Below, piece by piece: positions 1-8,112 of a stretch of DNA of 64,000 nt. Within the stretch, counting starts at the first letter, position 1; the number at the start of each line of letters is the position of its first letter. The stretch is from Ilumatobacter sp. (GTDB taxonomy: Bacteria; Actinomycetota; Acidimicrobiia; Acidimicrobiales; Ilumatobacteraceae). The position numbers were made by a program, and so were the translations under genes. The notes beneath the pieces are model-generated. The model did no database searches and had not been told where the DNA came from. It saw only the letters and a program-made list of their open reading frames with translations. The DNA is taken from the NCBI GenBank assembly GCA_007693335.1, contig REDU01000159.1, positions 35,532-99,531 of the forward strand. Reading direction: 5' to 3'.

Positions 1-366
1 CGTGGCGTGCAGCTCGTGCTGGCCGATACTGCCGGGCGCCTGCACACCAAGACGAACCTGATGGACGAGCTCCGCAAGGTGCGTCGGGTGGCCGAGAAGG
101 GCGCCGGTCGGGTGACCGAGACGTTGCTGGTGATCGATGCCACGACCGGTCAGAACGGGCTGGCCCAAGCCCGTGAGTTCGGTGAGGCGACCCAGGTGAC
201 CGGTGTGGTGCTCAGCAAGCTCGACGGTTCGGCCAAGGGCGGCATCGTGTTCGCCATCGAGACCGAGCTCGGCATCCCGGTCAAGCTGGTCGGTGTGGGC
301 GAGACCATCGACGATCTCCTCCCGTTCGACCCCGACGAGTTCGTGGCGGCGCTCTTCGCCGCCTGA
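1..366 (+). CDS. ftsY: Signal recognition particle receptor FtsY, C-terminal part (cut by window start)
   Basis: This is the 3' end of the SRP receptor GTPase that docks ribosome-nascent chain-SRP complexes at the inner membrane. The reading frame is open from the first base. It shows the G3 motif DTAGRLHTKTNLMDEL, then VIDATTGQNGLAQA, the TKLDGSAKGG-like G4/closing loop (SKLDGSAKGG) and a terminal GVGE..DDL.PFDP segment, all typical of FtsY rather than Ffh, which continues into an M domain. The rest lies upstream of the window. It sits one gene away from ffh, so both halves of the targeting GTPase pair are neighbours. Confidence 0.95.
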   Translation, partial: RGVQLVLADTAGRLHTKTNLMDELRKVRRVAEKGAGRVTETLLVIDATTGQNGLAQAREFGEATQVTGVVLSKLDGSAKGGIVFAIETELGIPVKLVGVGETIDDLLPFDPDEFVAALFAA

Positions 367-411
367 TCGAGCTGCGGGAACCGTTCGGGTTCGGCAGACG
401 TCGGATCTGAC

Positions 412-1848
412 ATGAACCGGAACTCCACCCGTGCTCTCGCCGCTGGCGCCGCGTTGGCACTGGTGCTCGCCGCGTGCGGCGGCGACGATGGCACCGTGTC
501 CGCTCCGACCGACGAGCACCGGGCCGACGAACGGCGGGCGCCCGTCGTCGTGGAGGTCGGCGCCGTCGGTGGCTCGGGTGTCAACGCCGCGTCGACGGCC
601 GGTGCGGCGGCGCCGGAACCGGGTCGGTCGGCCGACGACGAACCCCTCTCGTCAGACCTCTCGATCCTGCCGTCCTGGGGCGGCTACGTGTACGAGGTCG
701 GAGACGGGCTCCCGGCGCTCCCCACGGCCGACACCGGCTACGAGTTCCCGGCCGGCACGAATGTCGACGCCACTGTGGTCACGGGGTTGGCCGATGCTCT
801 GGGTGTCGAGGGTGAGCTCGTGGCCGGCGACGGCCGCGACGGCGACGGCAGCCTCTGGCGCGTGGGTCCCGACGACGGGAGCGCCGAGTCGCTCACCGTG
901 ATCGACGACGGTCAGCTGAGCTGGTACCACTCGTCGGCCTGGGCCCTCCAGCCAGGATTCGAACCGTGCGAGGTCGTCATCGCCGACGATGGCGAGGCGA
1001 CCGACGAACACTGCGCCGAGCCGACCGCTCCCGAGGGGGTCCCGACGGCACCCGAAGCCGAGGAACGGGTGCGCGACCTCCTGGTGACGCTGGGGGTCGA
1101 TCCGGGCACCGTCGAACTGGAGACCCATGCCGACGAGTGGTCGGCCTCGGTCATCGTGTGGACGGTCCTCGAGGGCATCCGTTGGCCGCTGAGCTGGGGC
1201 TTCGGCTTCGGCGCCGAGGGCGAGCTGCAGTGGTCGAGCGGCAACCTGGCCGAACCGGTTGCGGCCGGCCCCTACCCGCTGGTCGATCTCGAGACGGCCG
1301 TCACCCGGCTGAACGAACAGGGTGGATGGTGGGGCGGAATCTCCCTCGCGATCGACCAGCCGATCGACCTGCCGGCCGATGACGGCGATCTGGCGGGCGC
1401 GCCGGAGCCCACGGTGGCCGTGCTCGTGGACGTGCGTGCCGATCTGTGGTGGGTGTGGGACACCGACGGTTCGGTGTGGCTGCTGCCCGCCTACACGTTC
1501 ACCGACACCGATGGCGGCCAACACACCGTTCCGGCCGTGACCGACGAGTTCATCACCCTCGCCGAGCCGGTGGACGACCTGATGCCGCTCCCGGTCGAAC
1601 CCGTCGACCCGGTGATCGTGGAGCCGGTCGATCCGCTGGAGCCGGTCGACCCCGAGGTGGCCGAGGTGGCCGCAGTGGTCGGCAGCTCGGTCGACGAGGC
1701 CACGGCCGCACTCGAGGCACAGGGCCTGTTGCTGCGGGTGCTCCGGCTCGACGGCGAGGATCTCGCCGGCACTGCGGACTTCGTGCCGAGCCGGGTGAAC
1801 GTGGCGGTGGAGTCCGACGTGGTGGTGGAGATCCTCTCGACGGGCTGA
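412..1848 (+). CDS. Lipoprotein with C-terminal I78/potato inhibitor I-like domain
   Basis: A 478-residue predicted lipoprotein of unknown function between ftsY and ffh. The N-terminus has a positive start, a hydrophobic stretch and the lipobox LAAC at about residues 19-22, followed by GGDD. The middle is acidic, Pro/Val-rich and has a repetitive VEPVDP segment near residues 395-420. The last 60 residues (VVGSSVDEATAALEAQG... RVLRLDG... VPSRVNVAVESDVV) resemble the I78/potato-inhibitor-I fold, whose hallmark is RxNVxV near the end. The inhibitor assignment is inferred from this pattern only; a PASTA-like role is an alternative. The start is ATG 46 bp after ftsY. Confidence 0.75.
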   Translation: MNRNSTRALAAGAALALVLAACGGDDGTVSAPTDEHRADERRAPVVVEVGAVGGSGVNAASTAGAAAPEPGRSADDEPLSSDLSILPSWGGYVYEVGDGLPALPTADTGYEFPAGTNVDATVVTGLADALGVEGELVAGDGRDGDGSLWRVGPDDGSAESLTVIDDGQLSWYHSSAWALQPGFEPCEVVIADDGEATDEHCAEPTAPEGVPTAPEAEERVRDLLVTLGVDPGTVELETHADEWSASVIVWTVLEGIRWPLSWGFGFGAEGELQWSSGNLAEPVAAGPYPLVDLETAVTRLNEQGGWWGGISLAIDQPIDLPADDGDLAGAPEPTVAVLVDVRADLWWVWDTDGSVWLLPAYTFTDTDGGQHTVPAVTDEFITLAEPVDDLMPLPVEPVDPVIVEPVDPLEPVDPEVAEVAAVVGSSVDEATAALEAQGLLLRVLRLDGEDLAGTADFVPSRVNVAVESDVVVEILSTG

Positions 1849-1900
1849 TTCGCCGGACAGCGCTCCCGGCCCGGCGCCTCGCCGTCACCGATGGGGCCGA

Positions 1901-1906
1901 TAGCCT
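1901..1906 (+). promoter_or_regulatory. Putative -10 element for ffh
   Basis: TAGCCT lies 15 nt before the ffh ATG at 1916 and there is no clear Shine-Dalgarno, fitting a short-leader or leaderless start as at many other genes in this window. Confidence 0.4.
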
Positions 1907-1915
1907 GGCGGTCGC

Positions 1916-3355
1916 ATGTTCGACACGCTGTCCAACCGACTCGACGGGATCGTCAAGCGCCTCCGCGGCAAGGGCCGTCTCACCGAGGCCGACGTCGACG
2001 AGGTGATGAAGGAGATCCGAACGGCGCTCCTCGACGCCGACGTCAACGTCACCGTCGTCCGTTCCGTCACCAACCGCATCCGTGAGCACGCGATCGGCGC
2101 CACCAAGTCGGCGGCGCTCGATCCCGGCCAGCAGGTGGTCAAGGCCGTCAACGACGAGCTCACCCGCATCCTCGGCGGCGAGACGCTCAAGATCAACTAC
2201 GCCAGTCGTCCGCCCACGGTCGTACTCATGGCGGGTCTGCAGGGCTCGGGCAAGACCACCAACGCCGCCAAGCTGGCGTCGTGGTTCAAACAGCAGGGTC
2301 GTCAGCCGCTGCTCGTCGGCGCCGACCTCCAGCGCCCTGCGGCCGTCGAGCAGCTCCGCACCCTCGGTCGCCAGATCGACGTGCCGGTCTACTCCGATCC
2401 CGAGGATCCCGTCCTCACGGCGTACCAGGGTCTCCAGGAGGCCAAACGGCTCGGTCGCGACGTGCTGATCGTCGACACCGCCGGCCGGCTGTCGATCGAC
2501 GCCGAGATGATGGAACAGGTGCGCCTGATCTCCGGTGCGGTGTCGCCCGACTACACGTTCCTCGTGATCGATGCGATGACCGGTCAGGACGCCGTGCAGA
2601 CCGCCGAGGTGTTCCACGCCACGCTCCAGATCGACGGTGTGATCCTCTCGAAGCTCGACGGCGACGCCCGCGGTGGCGCGGCGCTGTCGGTCAAGGAGGT
2701 GATCGGTCGCCCCATCGCGTTCGCCTCCACCGGTGAGAAGCTCGACGCCTTCGAGCAGTTCCACCCCGATCGCATGGCCGGCCGCATCCTCGGCATGGGC
2801 GACATGCTCACGCTCATCGAGCAGGCCGAGAAGGCGTTCGAAGCCGATCAGGCCGAGCAGGCCGCGGCGAAACTGATGGAGGGTGATTTCACCCTCGACG
2901 ACTTCCTCGAGCAGATGCAGCAGCTCAAGAAGATGGGTCCGCTCGGCAGTGTGCTCGGGATGATGCCCGGCATGCCCAAGGAACTCAAGGGTGCCGAGAT
3001 CGACGACGACGACCTGAAGCCCATCGAGGCCATCATCCGCTCGATGACCCGCGAAGAGCGTGCCCGACCGCAGGTGATCAACGGCAGCCGCCGCACTCGC
3101 ATCGCCAACGGCTCCGGCACCACGGTGGGCGATGTCAACCGGCTCGTCAAGCAGTTCGGTGAGATGCAGAAGATGATGAAGAAGCTCGGTATGGCCGGAG
3201 GCGGCAAGAAGGGCAAGAAGGGCAAGACCGGCGGTCTGGGTGCGCTGGCCGGTCTGACCGGTGGCGGCATGCCCGATCTGTCGGAGCTGCAGGGCCTCGC
3301 CGAACAGAAGGGGCTCACCGGGCCGCCGGGTGGCGGAACCGACCGTCGCCGCTAA
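1916..3355 (+). CDS. ffh: Signal recognition particle protein Ffh
   Basis: Cytoplasmic GTPase that binds signal sequences and 4.5S RNA and delivers nascent chains to FtsY. The 479-residue protein has the N domain (start MFDTLSNRLDGIVKRL), the P-loop GLQGSGKTT at about 107-115, DTAGRLSID near 187, and SKLDGDARGG near 245. The Met-rich M domain runs from about 300 onward (MEGDFTLDDFLEQMQQLKKMG) and contains an SRP-RNA binding segment with GSGT. The tail is Lys/Gly-rich. Length and order are standard for the family. The gene is followed by the rpsP operon. Confidence 0.98.
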   Translation: MFDTLSNRLDGIVKRLRGKGRLTEADVDEVMKEIRTALLDADVNVTVVRSVTNRIREHAIGATKSAALDPGQQVVKAVNDELTRILGGETLKINYASRPPTVVLMAGLQGSGKTTNAAKLASWFKQQGRQPLLVGADLQRPAAVEQLRTLGRQIDVPVYSDPEDPVLTAYQGLQEAKRLGRDVLIVDTAGRLSIDAEMMEQVRLISGAVSPDYTFLVIDAMTGQDAVQTAEVFHATLQIDGVILSKLDGDARGGAALSVKEVIGRPIAFASTGEKLDAFEQFHPDRMAGRILGMGDMLTLIEQAEKAFEADQAEQAAAKLMEGDFTLDDFLEQMQQLKKMGPLGSVLGMMPGMPKELKGAEIDDDDLKPIEAIIRSMTREERARPQVINGSRRTRIANGSGTTVGDVNRLVKQFGEMQKMMKKLGMAGGGKKGKKGKTGGLGALAGLTGGGMPDLSELQGLAEQKGLTGPPGGGTDRRR

Positions 3356-3430
3356 CCTCTCAGGGTTCGCGAACGCGGTCACGTGTTCCTCGAGCCGGAT
3401 CCACATCGAACGTCACGGAGACTCTTCAAC

Positions 3431-3694
3431 ATGGCAGTGAAGCTGCGCCTCACCCGGGTCGGCAAGACCAAGCAGCCCCAGTACCGCATCGTGGCGGCCG
3501 ACTCGCGCTCGCCGCGCGACGGCCGCTTCATCCAGATCCTCGGGTGGTACAACCCCCGCGAGGAGCCCTCGGTGCTGAACGTCGACAACGACAAGGTGGT
3601 GCACTGGCTGAGCCAGGGTGCGCAGCCGACCGATCGGGTGCGCAAGCTGCTCGAGATCTCCGGAGCCATCGAGCAGTTCGAGGCCTCCAAGTGA
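3431..3694 (+). CDS. rpsP: 30S ribosomal protein S16
   Basis: An 87-residue small-subunit protein with the family start MAVKLRLTRVGKTKQPQYRI and the conserved ADSRSPRDGRFIQILGWYNP segment. The frame is open further upstream, but the ATG at 3431 gives the canonical N-terminus and is preceded by GGAG at 3417-3420. It heads the classic rpsP-khpA-rimM-trmD-rplS order. Its stop overlaps the next GTG by 4 bp (GTGA), which indicates translational coupling. Confidence 0.97.
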   Translation: MAVKLRLTRVGKTKQPQYRIVAADSRSPRDGRFIQILGWYNPREEPSVLNVDNDKVVHWLSQGAQPTDRVRKLLEISGAIEQFEASK

Positions 3695-3948
3695 GCGAGC
3701 CGATGGCCCCTGCGGCCAAGGCCACCCTGGCCCACATCGTCGCCTCGATCGTCGACGATGTCGATGCCGTCGAGGTCACCGAGACCGACCTGGGTGACCG
3801 TGCCCGCCTCGACGTGAGCGTGGCCGACGGGGAGCTCGGGCGTGTGATCGGTCGCCGTGGTCGCACCGCCGCCAGCATCCGCACCGTCACGCGTGCCGCC
3901 GCCGTGATCGACGATGTCGACCTCGACATCGAGTTCGTCGACGACTGA
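3691..3948 (+). CDS. khpA: KH domain RNA-binding protein KhpA (YlqC family)
   Basis: An 85-residue single-KH-domain protein (UPF0109 family) that acts as a small RNA chaperone, with a KhpB/Jag partner in other bacteria. The GxxG RNA-binding loop is visible as VIGRRGRTA, flanked by the usual SVADGELGR... and TVTRAAA... elements. The chosen start is GTG at 3691, overlapping the rpsP stop. An ATG four codons further on is the alternative. Its position between rpsP and rimM matches the usual gene order. Confidence 0.93.
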   Translation: MSEPMAPAAKATLAHIVASIVDDVDAVEVTETDLGDRARLDVSVADGELGRVIGRRGRTAASIRTVTRAAAVIDDVDLDIEFVDD

Positions 3949-3955
3949 TCTCTCC

Positions 3956-4462
3956 GTGGACGGTCCCCCGGACACCGGCGCGGACCTGGACCTGCTCGAG
4001 GTGGGTCGTATCGGTCGCCCCCACGGCGTTCGTGGTGAGGTGATGGTCTCGCTCTCCTCCGACCGCACCGAACGGCTCGCCTCCGGGAGCCGACTCCTCT
4101 GTCGAGGCGAGTGGCTCACGGTGGTGAGTGCCATTCCGCACACCAATCGCTGGCGCGTCAGGTTCGAGGGAGTGTCCGATCGCTCTGCTGCCGAGCGTCT
4201 GACGTCGGCACCGCTCCTGGCCGAACCCCTCGACGATCCCGACGCCCTCTGGGTGCACGAGCTCATCGGCGCCTCCGTGGTCGATGCCGGCGGCACCGAC
4301 CGTGGGCGCTGCGTCTCGGTGGTCCAGAACCCGGCGGCCGACCTGCTCGAACTGGAGTCGGGGGCACTCGTACCCGTCACCTTCGTGACGTCGATCGATC
4401 AGGGCGTGGTGCGGATCGATCCCCCCGCCGGTCTGTTCGAGCTGTTCGAACCCGACACCTGA
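3956..4462 (+). CDS. rimM: Ribosome maturation factor RimM
   Basis: A 168-residue 16S rRNA processing factor that binds S19 and assists assembly of the 30S head. The start region LLEVGRIGRPHGVRGEVMV is the family signature, followed by the RimM N-terminal barrel and a PRC-barrel domain with WVHELIGASVVD and LLELESGALVPVTFV. The GTG at 3956 lies 7 nt after the khpA stop. An upstream ATG at 3914, inside khpA, would add a Ser/Thr-rich tail and looks less likely. Confidence 0.95.
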   Translation: MDGPPDTGADLDLLEVGRIGRPHGVRGEVMVSLSSDRTERLASGSRLLCRGEWLTVVSAIPHTNRWRVRFEGVSDRSAAERLTSAPLLAEPLDDPDALWVHELIGASVVDAGGTDRGRCVSVVQNPAADLLELESGALVPVTFVTSIDQGVVRIDPPAGLFELFEPDT

Positions 4463-4480
4463 GCACCACGGAGGCTCGCC

Positions 4481-5215
4481 ATGCGGATCGACGTCTTCAC
4501 GATCTTCCCCGGTCTGGTGGACGGCTTCTGCGCGGAGAGCCTCCTCGGCAAGGCCCGTACCAGCGGGCTGCTCGACCTGCGCTGTCACGATCTGCGTGCG
4601 CACACCACCGACGTGCACCGAACCGTCGACGACTCACCGTTCGGGGGTGGCGCCGGCATGTTGTTGAGGCCGGAGCCGATCTTCGCCTCCGTCGAAGCCG
4701 CCGGTCCACCTCGTCCGTTGTTCCTGCTCGGTCCGGGTGGACGACGTTTCGATCAGGAGCACGCTGTCGAACTCGCGGCCAGCGGGGGTTTCAGTCTGCT
4801 GTGTGGCCGGTACGAGGGTGTCGACCACCGGGTGCGCCAACACCTCGTGGACGATGAGCTCAGCGTGGGTGACGTGGTGCTGTCGGGTGGCGAGGTGGCC
4901 GCCTGCCTCGTGATCGAGGCGGTGACCCGTCTGGTCGACGGCGCGATGGGGAACGCCGAGAGCCCCGTGACCGAGAGCTTCGGACATGCCGGGCTCCTCG
5001 AGGAGCCCCAGTTCACCCGGCCGGCCGACTTCCGGGGGTGGAGCGTGCCCGAGGTGCTCCGGAGCGGCGATCACGCCCGCATCGAGCGTTGGCGACGGGC
5101 GCAGGCACTACACCGCACGGTGCGCGACCGTCCCGATCTCGTGGACGCCCGTGGCGGCTTGTCCGACGATGAGCTCGAACTGTTGGAAGAGTTCCCTCCG
5201 CTCCCGTATCCTTGA
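4481..5215 (+). CDS. trmD: tRNA (guanine-N1)-methyltransferase TrmD
   Basis: Makes m1G37 in tRNAs from S-adenosylmethionine and so protects against +1 frameshifting. The 244-residue protein starts [16 protein letters not shown]. It carries [17 protein letters not shown] and the SPOUT trefoil-knot segment [13 protein letters not shown] at about 107-119, then [13 protein letters not shown]. The AUG is preceded by CGGAGG at 4469-4474, a good ribosome binding site. It follows rimM by 18 bp in the same operon. Confidence 0.98.
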   Translation: MRIDVFTIFPGLVDGFCAESLLGKARTSGLLDLRCHDLRAHTTDVHRTVDDSPFGGGAGMLLRPEPIFASVEAAGPPRPLFLLGPGGRRFDQEHAVELAASGGFSLLCGRYEGVDHRVRQHLVDDELSVGDVVLSGGEVAACLVIEAVTRLVDGAMGNAESPVTESFGHAGLLEEPQFTRPADFRGWSVPEVLRSGDHARIERWRRAQALHRTVRDRPDLVDARGGLSDDELELLEEFPPLPYP

Positions 5216-5274
5216 GCGGCCCATCAGCTGACGTTGCCGATCAGCGCCACTGCCACCGGACGGAAGAGCACGCC

Positions 5275-5622
5275 ATGAAATCCACCGACCTGATCGACCA
5301 CGGTTCACTGCGCGACGACATCCCCGACTTCGCCCCCGGCGACGAGGTGAAGGTGCACGTGCGGGTGATCGAGGGTGGCAAGGAGCGCGTCCAGGTCTTC
5401 CAGGGCAACGTGATCGCCCGTCAGGGTGGCGGCGTGCACGAGACCTACAAGGTCCGCAAGCTCAGCTCCGGTGTGGGTGTCGAGCGCACGTTCCCGCTGC
5501 ACGCGCCCACGGTTGCGAAGCTCGAGGTCGTCAAGCGTGGCGACGTCCGGCGGGCGAAGCTCTACTACCTGCGTGATCGCGTCGGGAAGGCCGCGAAGAT
5601 CCGCGAGAAGCGCGAGTTCTGA
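5275..5622 (+). CDS. rplS: 50S ribosomal protein L19
   Basis: A 115-residue large-subunit protein located at the 30S-50S interface. The sequence shows [39 protein letters not shown] and [18 protein letters not shown], all diagnostic. The frame is open from 5212, but the ATG at 5275 has an upstream GGAAGAG and gives the usual length. The 59-nt gap after trmD could hold an L19 leader, though I see no specific structure. Confidence 0.98.
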   Translation: MKSTDLIDHGSLRDDIPDFAPGDEVKVHVRVIEGGKERVQVFQGNVIARQGGGVHETYKVRKLSSGVGVERTFPLHAPTVAKLEVVKRGDVRRAKLYYLRDRVGKAAKIREKREF

Positions 5623-5708
5623 GTACCTCCCACTGATTCGCGGCGCCCCGGCGCCGCTGCTCGGGCCCCGGCCCCGTCATCGTGAGCGAGACGGTACGAG
5701 GAGCCCGC

Positions 5709-6071
5709 ATGTCCGAGGATCCACCGGGAGACCGGTCCGCGCAGGCGCGTGGCCGCTGGGGTGAGGATCTGGCCGCACGGCACTACCGCCGGCTCGGTTA
5801 CGAGGTGCTCGACCGGAACTGGCGGATTCGCCGTGGTGAGCTCGATCTCGTGGTGCGCCTCGGTGACACCGTGGTCTTCTGCGAGGTGAAGACGCGTCGC
5901 ACCGCGGGATTCGGTGGTCCCGTGGCCGCCGTCGACCGCACCAAGCAGCTCCGTCTCCGCCGGCTCGCTGCAGCATGGCTGGCGGCCCACGACGTGCATC
6001 GTGTCGATGTGCGTTTCGACGTCGTGGCGATCACCGGTGTCGAACTCGAGGTCTACGAAGCGGCGTTCTGA
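5709..6071 (+). CDS. YraN family (UPF0102) endonuclease-like protein
   Basis: A 120-residue Holliday-junction-resolvase-like fold protein of uncertain physiological role. The family motifs are present: RGRWGEDLAARHYRRLGYEVLDRNWR, GELDLVV, FCEVKTR and VDRTKQLRL. The E..D..EVK pattern is the nuclease-type metal site. The ATG at 5709 is preceded by GAGGAG at 5698-5703. An upstream GTG at 5682 in frame is the alternative. YraN genes commonly follow the rplS region. Confidence 0.92.
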   Translation: MSEDPPGDRSAQARGRWGEDLAARHYRRLGYEVLDRNWRIRRGELDLVVRLGDTVVFCEVKTRRTAGFGGPVAAVDRTKQLRLRRLAAAWLAAHDVHRVDVRFDVVAITGVELEVYEAAF

Positions 6072-6086
6072 GACGGTCGAGACGGA

Positions 6087-6197
6087 TCAGCCCATGAATG
6101 CCCAGGCCACGAGCGCGAGCGCCGCGGCCACCGCCGTCACCACCATCACGTAGTCGCCCGGCCGAGCCTTGAACTTCCGGTACGGGTTGAAGCCCAT
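6087..6197 (-). CDS. Small membrane protein of 36 residues
   Basis: A short ORF convergent with yraN and divergent from the enoyl-CoA hydratase. It starts ATG (MGFNPYRKFKARPGDYVMVV). The basic N-terminal half is followed by one hydrophobic segment of about 20 residues rich in Val/Ala/Leu that ends WAFMG. This topology (cytoplasmic basic head, single helix) and its exact fit between two start/stop signals suggest a real small protein. I do not recognise a function. Confidence 0.6.
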   Translation of the reverse strand: MGFNPYRKFKARPGDYVMVVTAVAAALALVAWAFMG

Positions 6198-6219
6198 GGC
6201 GATCAGTATCGTCCGCTGG

Positions 6220-7029
6220 ATGACCGCCGACACCCCCGAGTACGAGACGCTCCTGATCGACCGCGACGACGCGGTCGTCACGGTCACGATGAACCGGCCC
6301 GAGCGGAAGAACGCTGCGAACGAGGTGATGTGGGGCGAGTTGCTGGACGTGGGCCGTCGACTCGGCGCCGATCCCGAGGTGCGCGCCATCGTGCTGACGG
6401 GTGCCGGTGGTGAGTTCTGCTCGGGTGCCGACGTGTCGGACATGGGAAGTCGTGGCGGTGGCGAGGGTCGTCAGGTGCACCAGCTGGCATCGATGCGGCG
6501 CATCACCGAGGTGTGCATGGCCTGGTACCACCTGCCGCAGCCGACCGTCGCGAAGGTCCGCGGCGTGGCCGTGGGTGCCGGTCTGAACCTGGCGCTCGTG
6601 TGCGATCTGTTGGTGGCGGGCGAGACCGCTCGCTTCTCCGAGATCTTCGCCAGGCGAGGTCTGTCGATCGACTTCGGTGGCTCCTGGACGCTGCCTCGGC
6701 GCGTCGGTCTGCACCGCGCCAAGGAGCTCGCCCTCTTGGCCGACATCATCGACGCTCCCACGGCCGAGACGATGGGACTCGTCAACCGGATGCTGCCCGA
6801 TGCCGAACTCGATGCGTTCGTGAGCGACTGGGCGTCTCGTTTGGCCGCCGGCCCTCCGATCGCGCTGGCGATGACCAAGCGGATGCTCAACAACTCTCAC
6901 GAGGTCACCCTCGAACAGGCGCTCGAGGACGAAGGTCAGTCGCAGACCATCAACTTCTCGACGGCCGACACGCGCGAAGCGGTGATGGCGTTCATCGAGA
7001 AGCGTCAACCGACGTTCCAGGGCCACTGA
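6220..7029 (+). CDS. Enoyl-CoA hydratase/isomerase family protein
   Basis: A 269-residue crotonase-fold protein, probably acting on CoA thioesters in fatty-acid or amino-acid degradation. The first oxyanion-hole segment MNRPERKNAAN and the second GAGGEFCSGADVSDMG (about 62-77) are present, then VAVGAGLNLALVCDLLVAG. The frame is open to 6169. ATG at 6220 was chosen because the earlier start would overlap the divergent small gene and adds a non-family tail. The catalytic acid is not clearly in the standard hydratase place (GLSIDFGGSWTLP), so substrate and exact reaction are unknown. Confidence 0.9.
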   Translation: MTADTPEYETLLIDRDDAVVTVTMNRPERKNAANEVMWGELLDVGRRLGADPEVRAIVLTGAGGEFCSGADVSDMGSRGGGEGRQVHQLASMRRITEVCMAWYHLPQPTVAKVRGVAVGAGLNLALVCDLLVAGETARFSEIFARRGLSIDFGGSWTLPRRVGLHRAKELALLADIIDAPTAETMGLVNRMLPDAELDAFVSDWASRLAAGPPIALAMTKRMLNNSHEVTLEQALEDEGQSQTINFSTADTREAVMAFIEKRQPTFQGH

Positions 7030-7072
7030 GACGTCGGCGGTCGGGTGACGCTGGTTGTCCGGACCGCTTCGA

Positions 7073-7078
7073 TACCCT
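7073..7078 (+). promoter_or_regulatory. Putative -10 element, leaderless arrangement
   Basis: TACCCT occupies positions -12 to -7 relative to the GTG at 7085, exactly where a -10 box should lie if transcription starts at the start codon. No Shine-Dalgarno is visible. Confidence 0.5.
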
Positions 7079-7084
7079 GCGGGC

Positions 7085-7786
7085 GTGAGACGCTGGTTCG
7101 CGATGATGGTGCTCGCGTGCGGCGGCTTCCTGTCGGCCGGTGCCCACGTGGTCGCGTCGCCCGACCCCGCTGATCCCGACGACCCGCCGGTCCCCGAGAT
7201 CGCTCCGGTCCCCGATCGCCCGCCCGAGGCGTCACGACGTCCGCTGGTGGAGGTACCGAGTGGTTGTCTGGTGTCGCCGCTGCCCGACGTGGTCTTCGTG
7301 GGCACGCTCACCGATCGTGACTATCGAACGGCCCGTTTCAGCATCCTCCAGGTACGGGCGGGCGACCCCACCCCGTTCGCTGCCGACGATCTGATCGACG
7401 TCCGCTACGGGCTCGACGTGCAGTTCCTCGAGGTCGGCCAGCAGTATCTGGTGTCCGCTCGCAGAGATCCGGTGCTCGGCATCCTGGCATCGAGGATCCG
7501 ACCCGAGCCACCGATGTTCGGTGGCGACGACATCGTCGGACTGTTCGACGCCGACGTCGAGTGCCCGGGCTTCGAGGACCCTGCGCGCACGATCTTCCCC
7601 GATGGCACCACGGTCGAGACCTCGGTGTTGGCACCGCTGTTCGAACGCCGGAGCCAGATCCTCGCGGCCGTGCTGGTGCCGTTCGCGGTCGCCTTCGGCG
7701 TGGTGTTCGCATTCGCATCCCTCCGGCTCAGCGTGTCCGGACTCGCCCGGGGCGTGGGTGCGGCTTCGGCCCGGGCCCGCCGCTGA
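7085..7786 (+). CDS. Exported membrane-anchored protein of unknown function
   Basis: A 233-residue protein with an N-terminal signal segment (MRRWFAMMVLACGGFLSAGA), a Pro-rich acidic stretch, an extracytoplasmic middle domain with two Cys (GCLVSPLPDVVF and DVECPGFEDP) that could pair, and one C-terminal membrane helix (about 195-218) followed by an Arg-rich tail. The topology is type I-like. I recognise no family with confidence. GTG 7085 is chosen because it begins directly at the signal peptide and has a leaderless-type -10. Confidence 0.75.
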   Translation: MRRWFAMMVLACGGFLSAGAHVVASPDPADPDDPPVPEIAPVPDRPPEASRRPLVEVPSGCLVSPLPDVVFVGTLTDRDYRTARFSILQVRAGDPTPFAADDLIDVRYGLDVQFLEVGQQYLVSARRDPVLGILASRIRPEPPMFGGDDIVGLFDADVECPGFEDPARTIFPDGTTVETSVLAPLFERRSQILAAVLVPFAVAFGVVFAFASLRLSVSGLARGVGAASARARR

Positions 7787-7799
7787 CGGGGTACGTCCT

Positions 7800-7825
7800 G
7801 TTTGGGCGCCGATCGCAGCGGGTAA
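7800..7825 (+). promoter_or_regulatory. SigF/SigB-type promoter candidate upstream of csbD-like gene
   Basis: GTTT at 7800-7803, 16 nt, then GGGTAA at 7820-7825. This matches the general-stress sigma consensus of Gram-positives (GTTT, 13-17 nt, GGGTAt). It lies about 80 nt upstream of the CsbD-family ATG, and csbD of Bacillus is itself controlled by sigma-B. Confidence 0.45.
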
Positions 7826-7907
7826 CCCTGATGCAACCCGTGAACTGCACGGACAACGGGTACAGCCCCATCGACGTCACCCATCGGGGTGCGGAAAGGA
7901 AGCCGTG

Positions 7908-8099
7908 ATGAGCGGAACCAGTGACAAGGCCAAGGGCCGCGTGAAGCAGGCCGCCGGAGACCTCGGCGATGACGACGATCTGAAGCGCGAGGGCAAGACC
8001 GACGAGACGGCCGGCAAGGCGAAGGAGAAGATCGATTCCGCGAAGGACAAGGCCTCCGACGCGGTCGATTCCGTCAAGGACAAGTTCAAGGGCGACTGA
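7908..8099 (+). CDS. CsbD family stress protein
   Basis: A 63-residue, highly charged, Lys/Asp-rich protein beginning MSGTSDKAKGRVKQAAGDLG and ending in KDKASDAVDSVKDKFKGD, the typical CsbD-like repeat composition. Members accumulate in general stress; their molecular role is not established. The ATG is preceded by GGAAAGGA at 7892-7899. A sigma-B/F-type promoter match lies upstream. The gene is convergent with rpe. Confidence 0.9.
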   Translation: MSGTSDKAKGRVKQAAGDLGDDDDLKREGKTDETAGKAKEKIDSAKDKASDAVDSVKDKFKGD

Positions 8100-8112
8100 G
8101 CGACCCGTCGGC

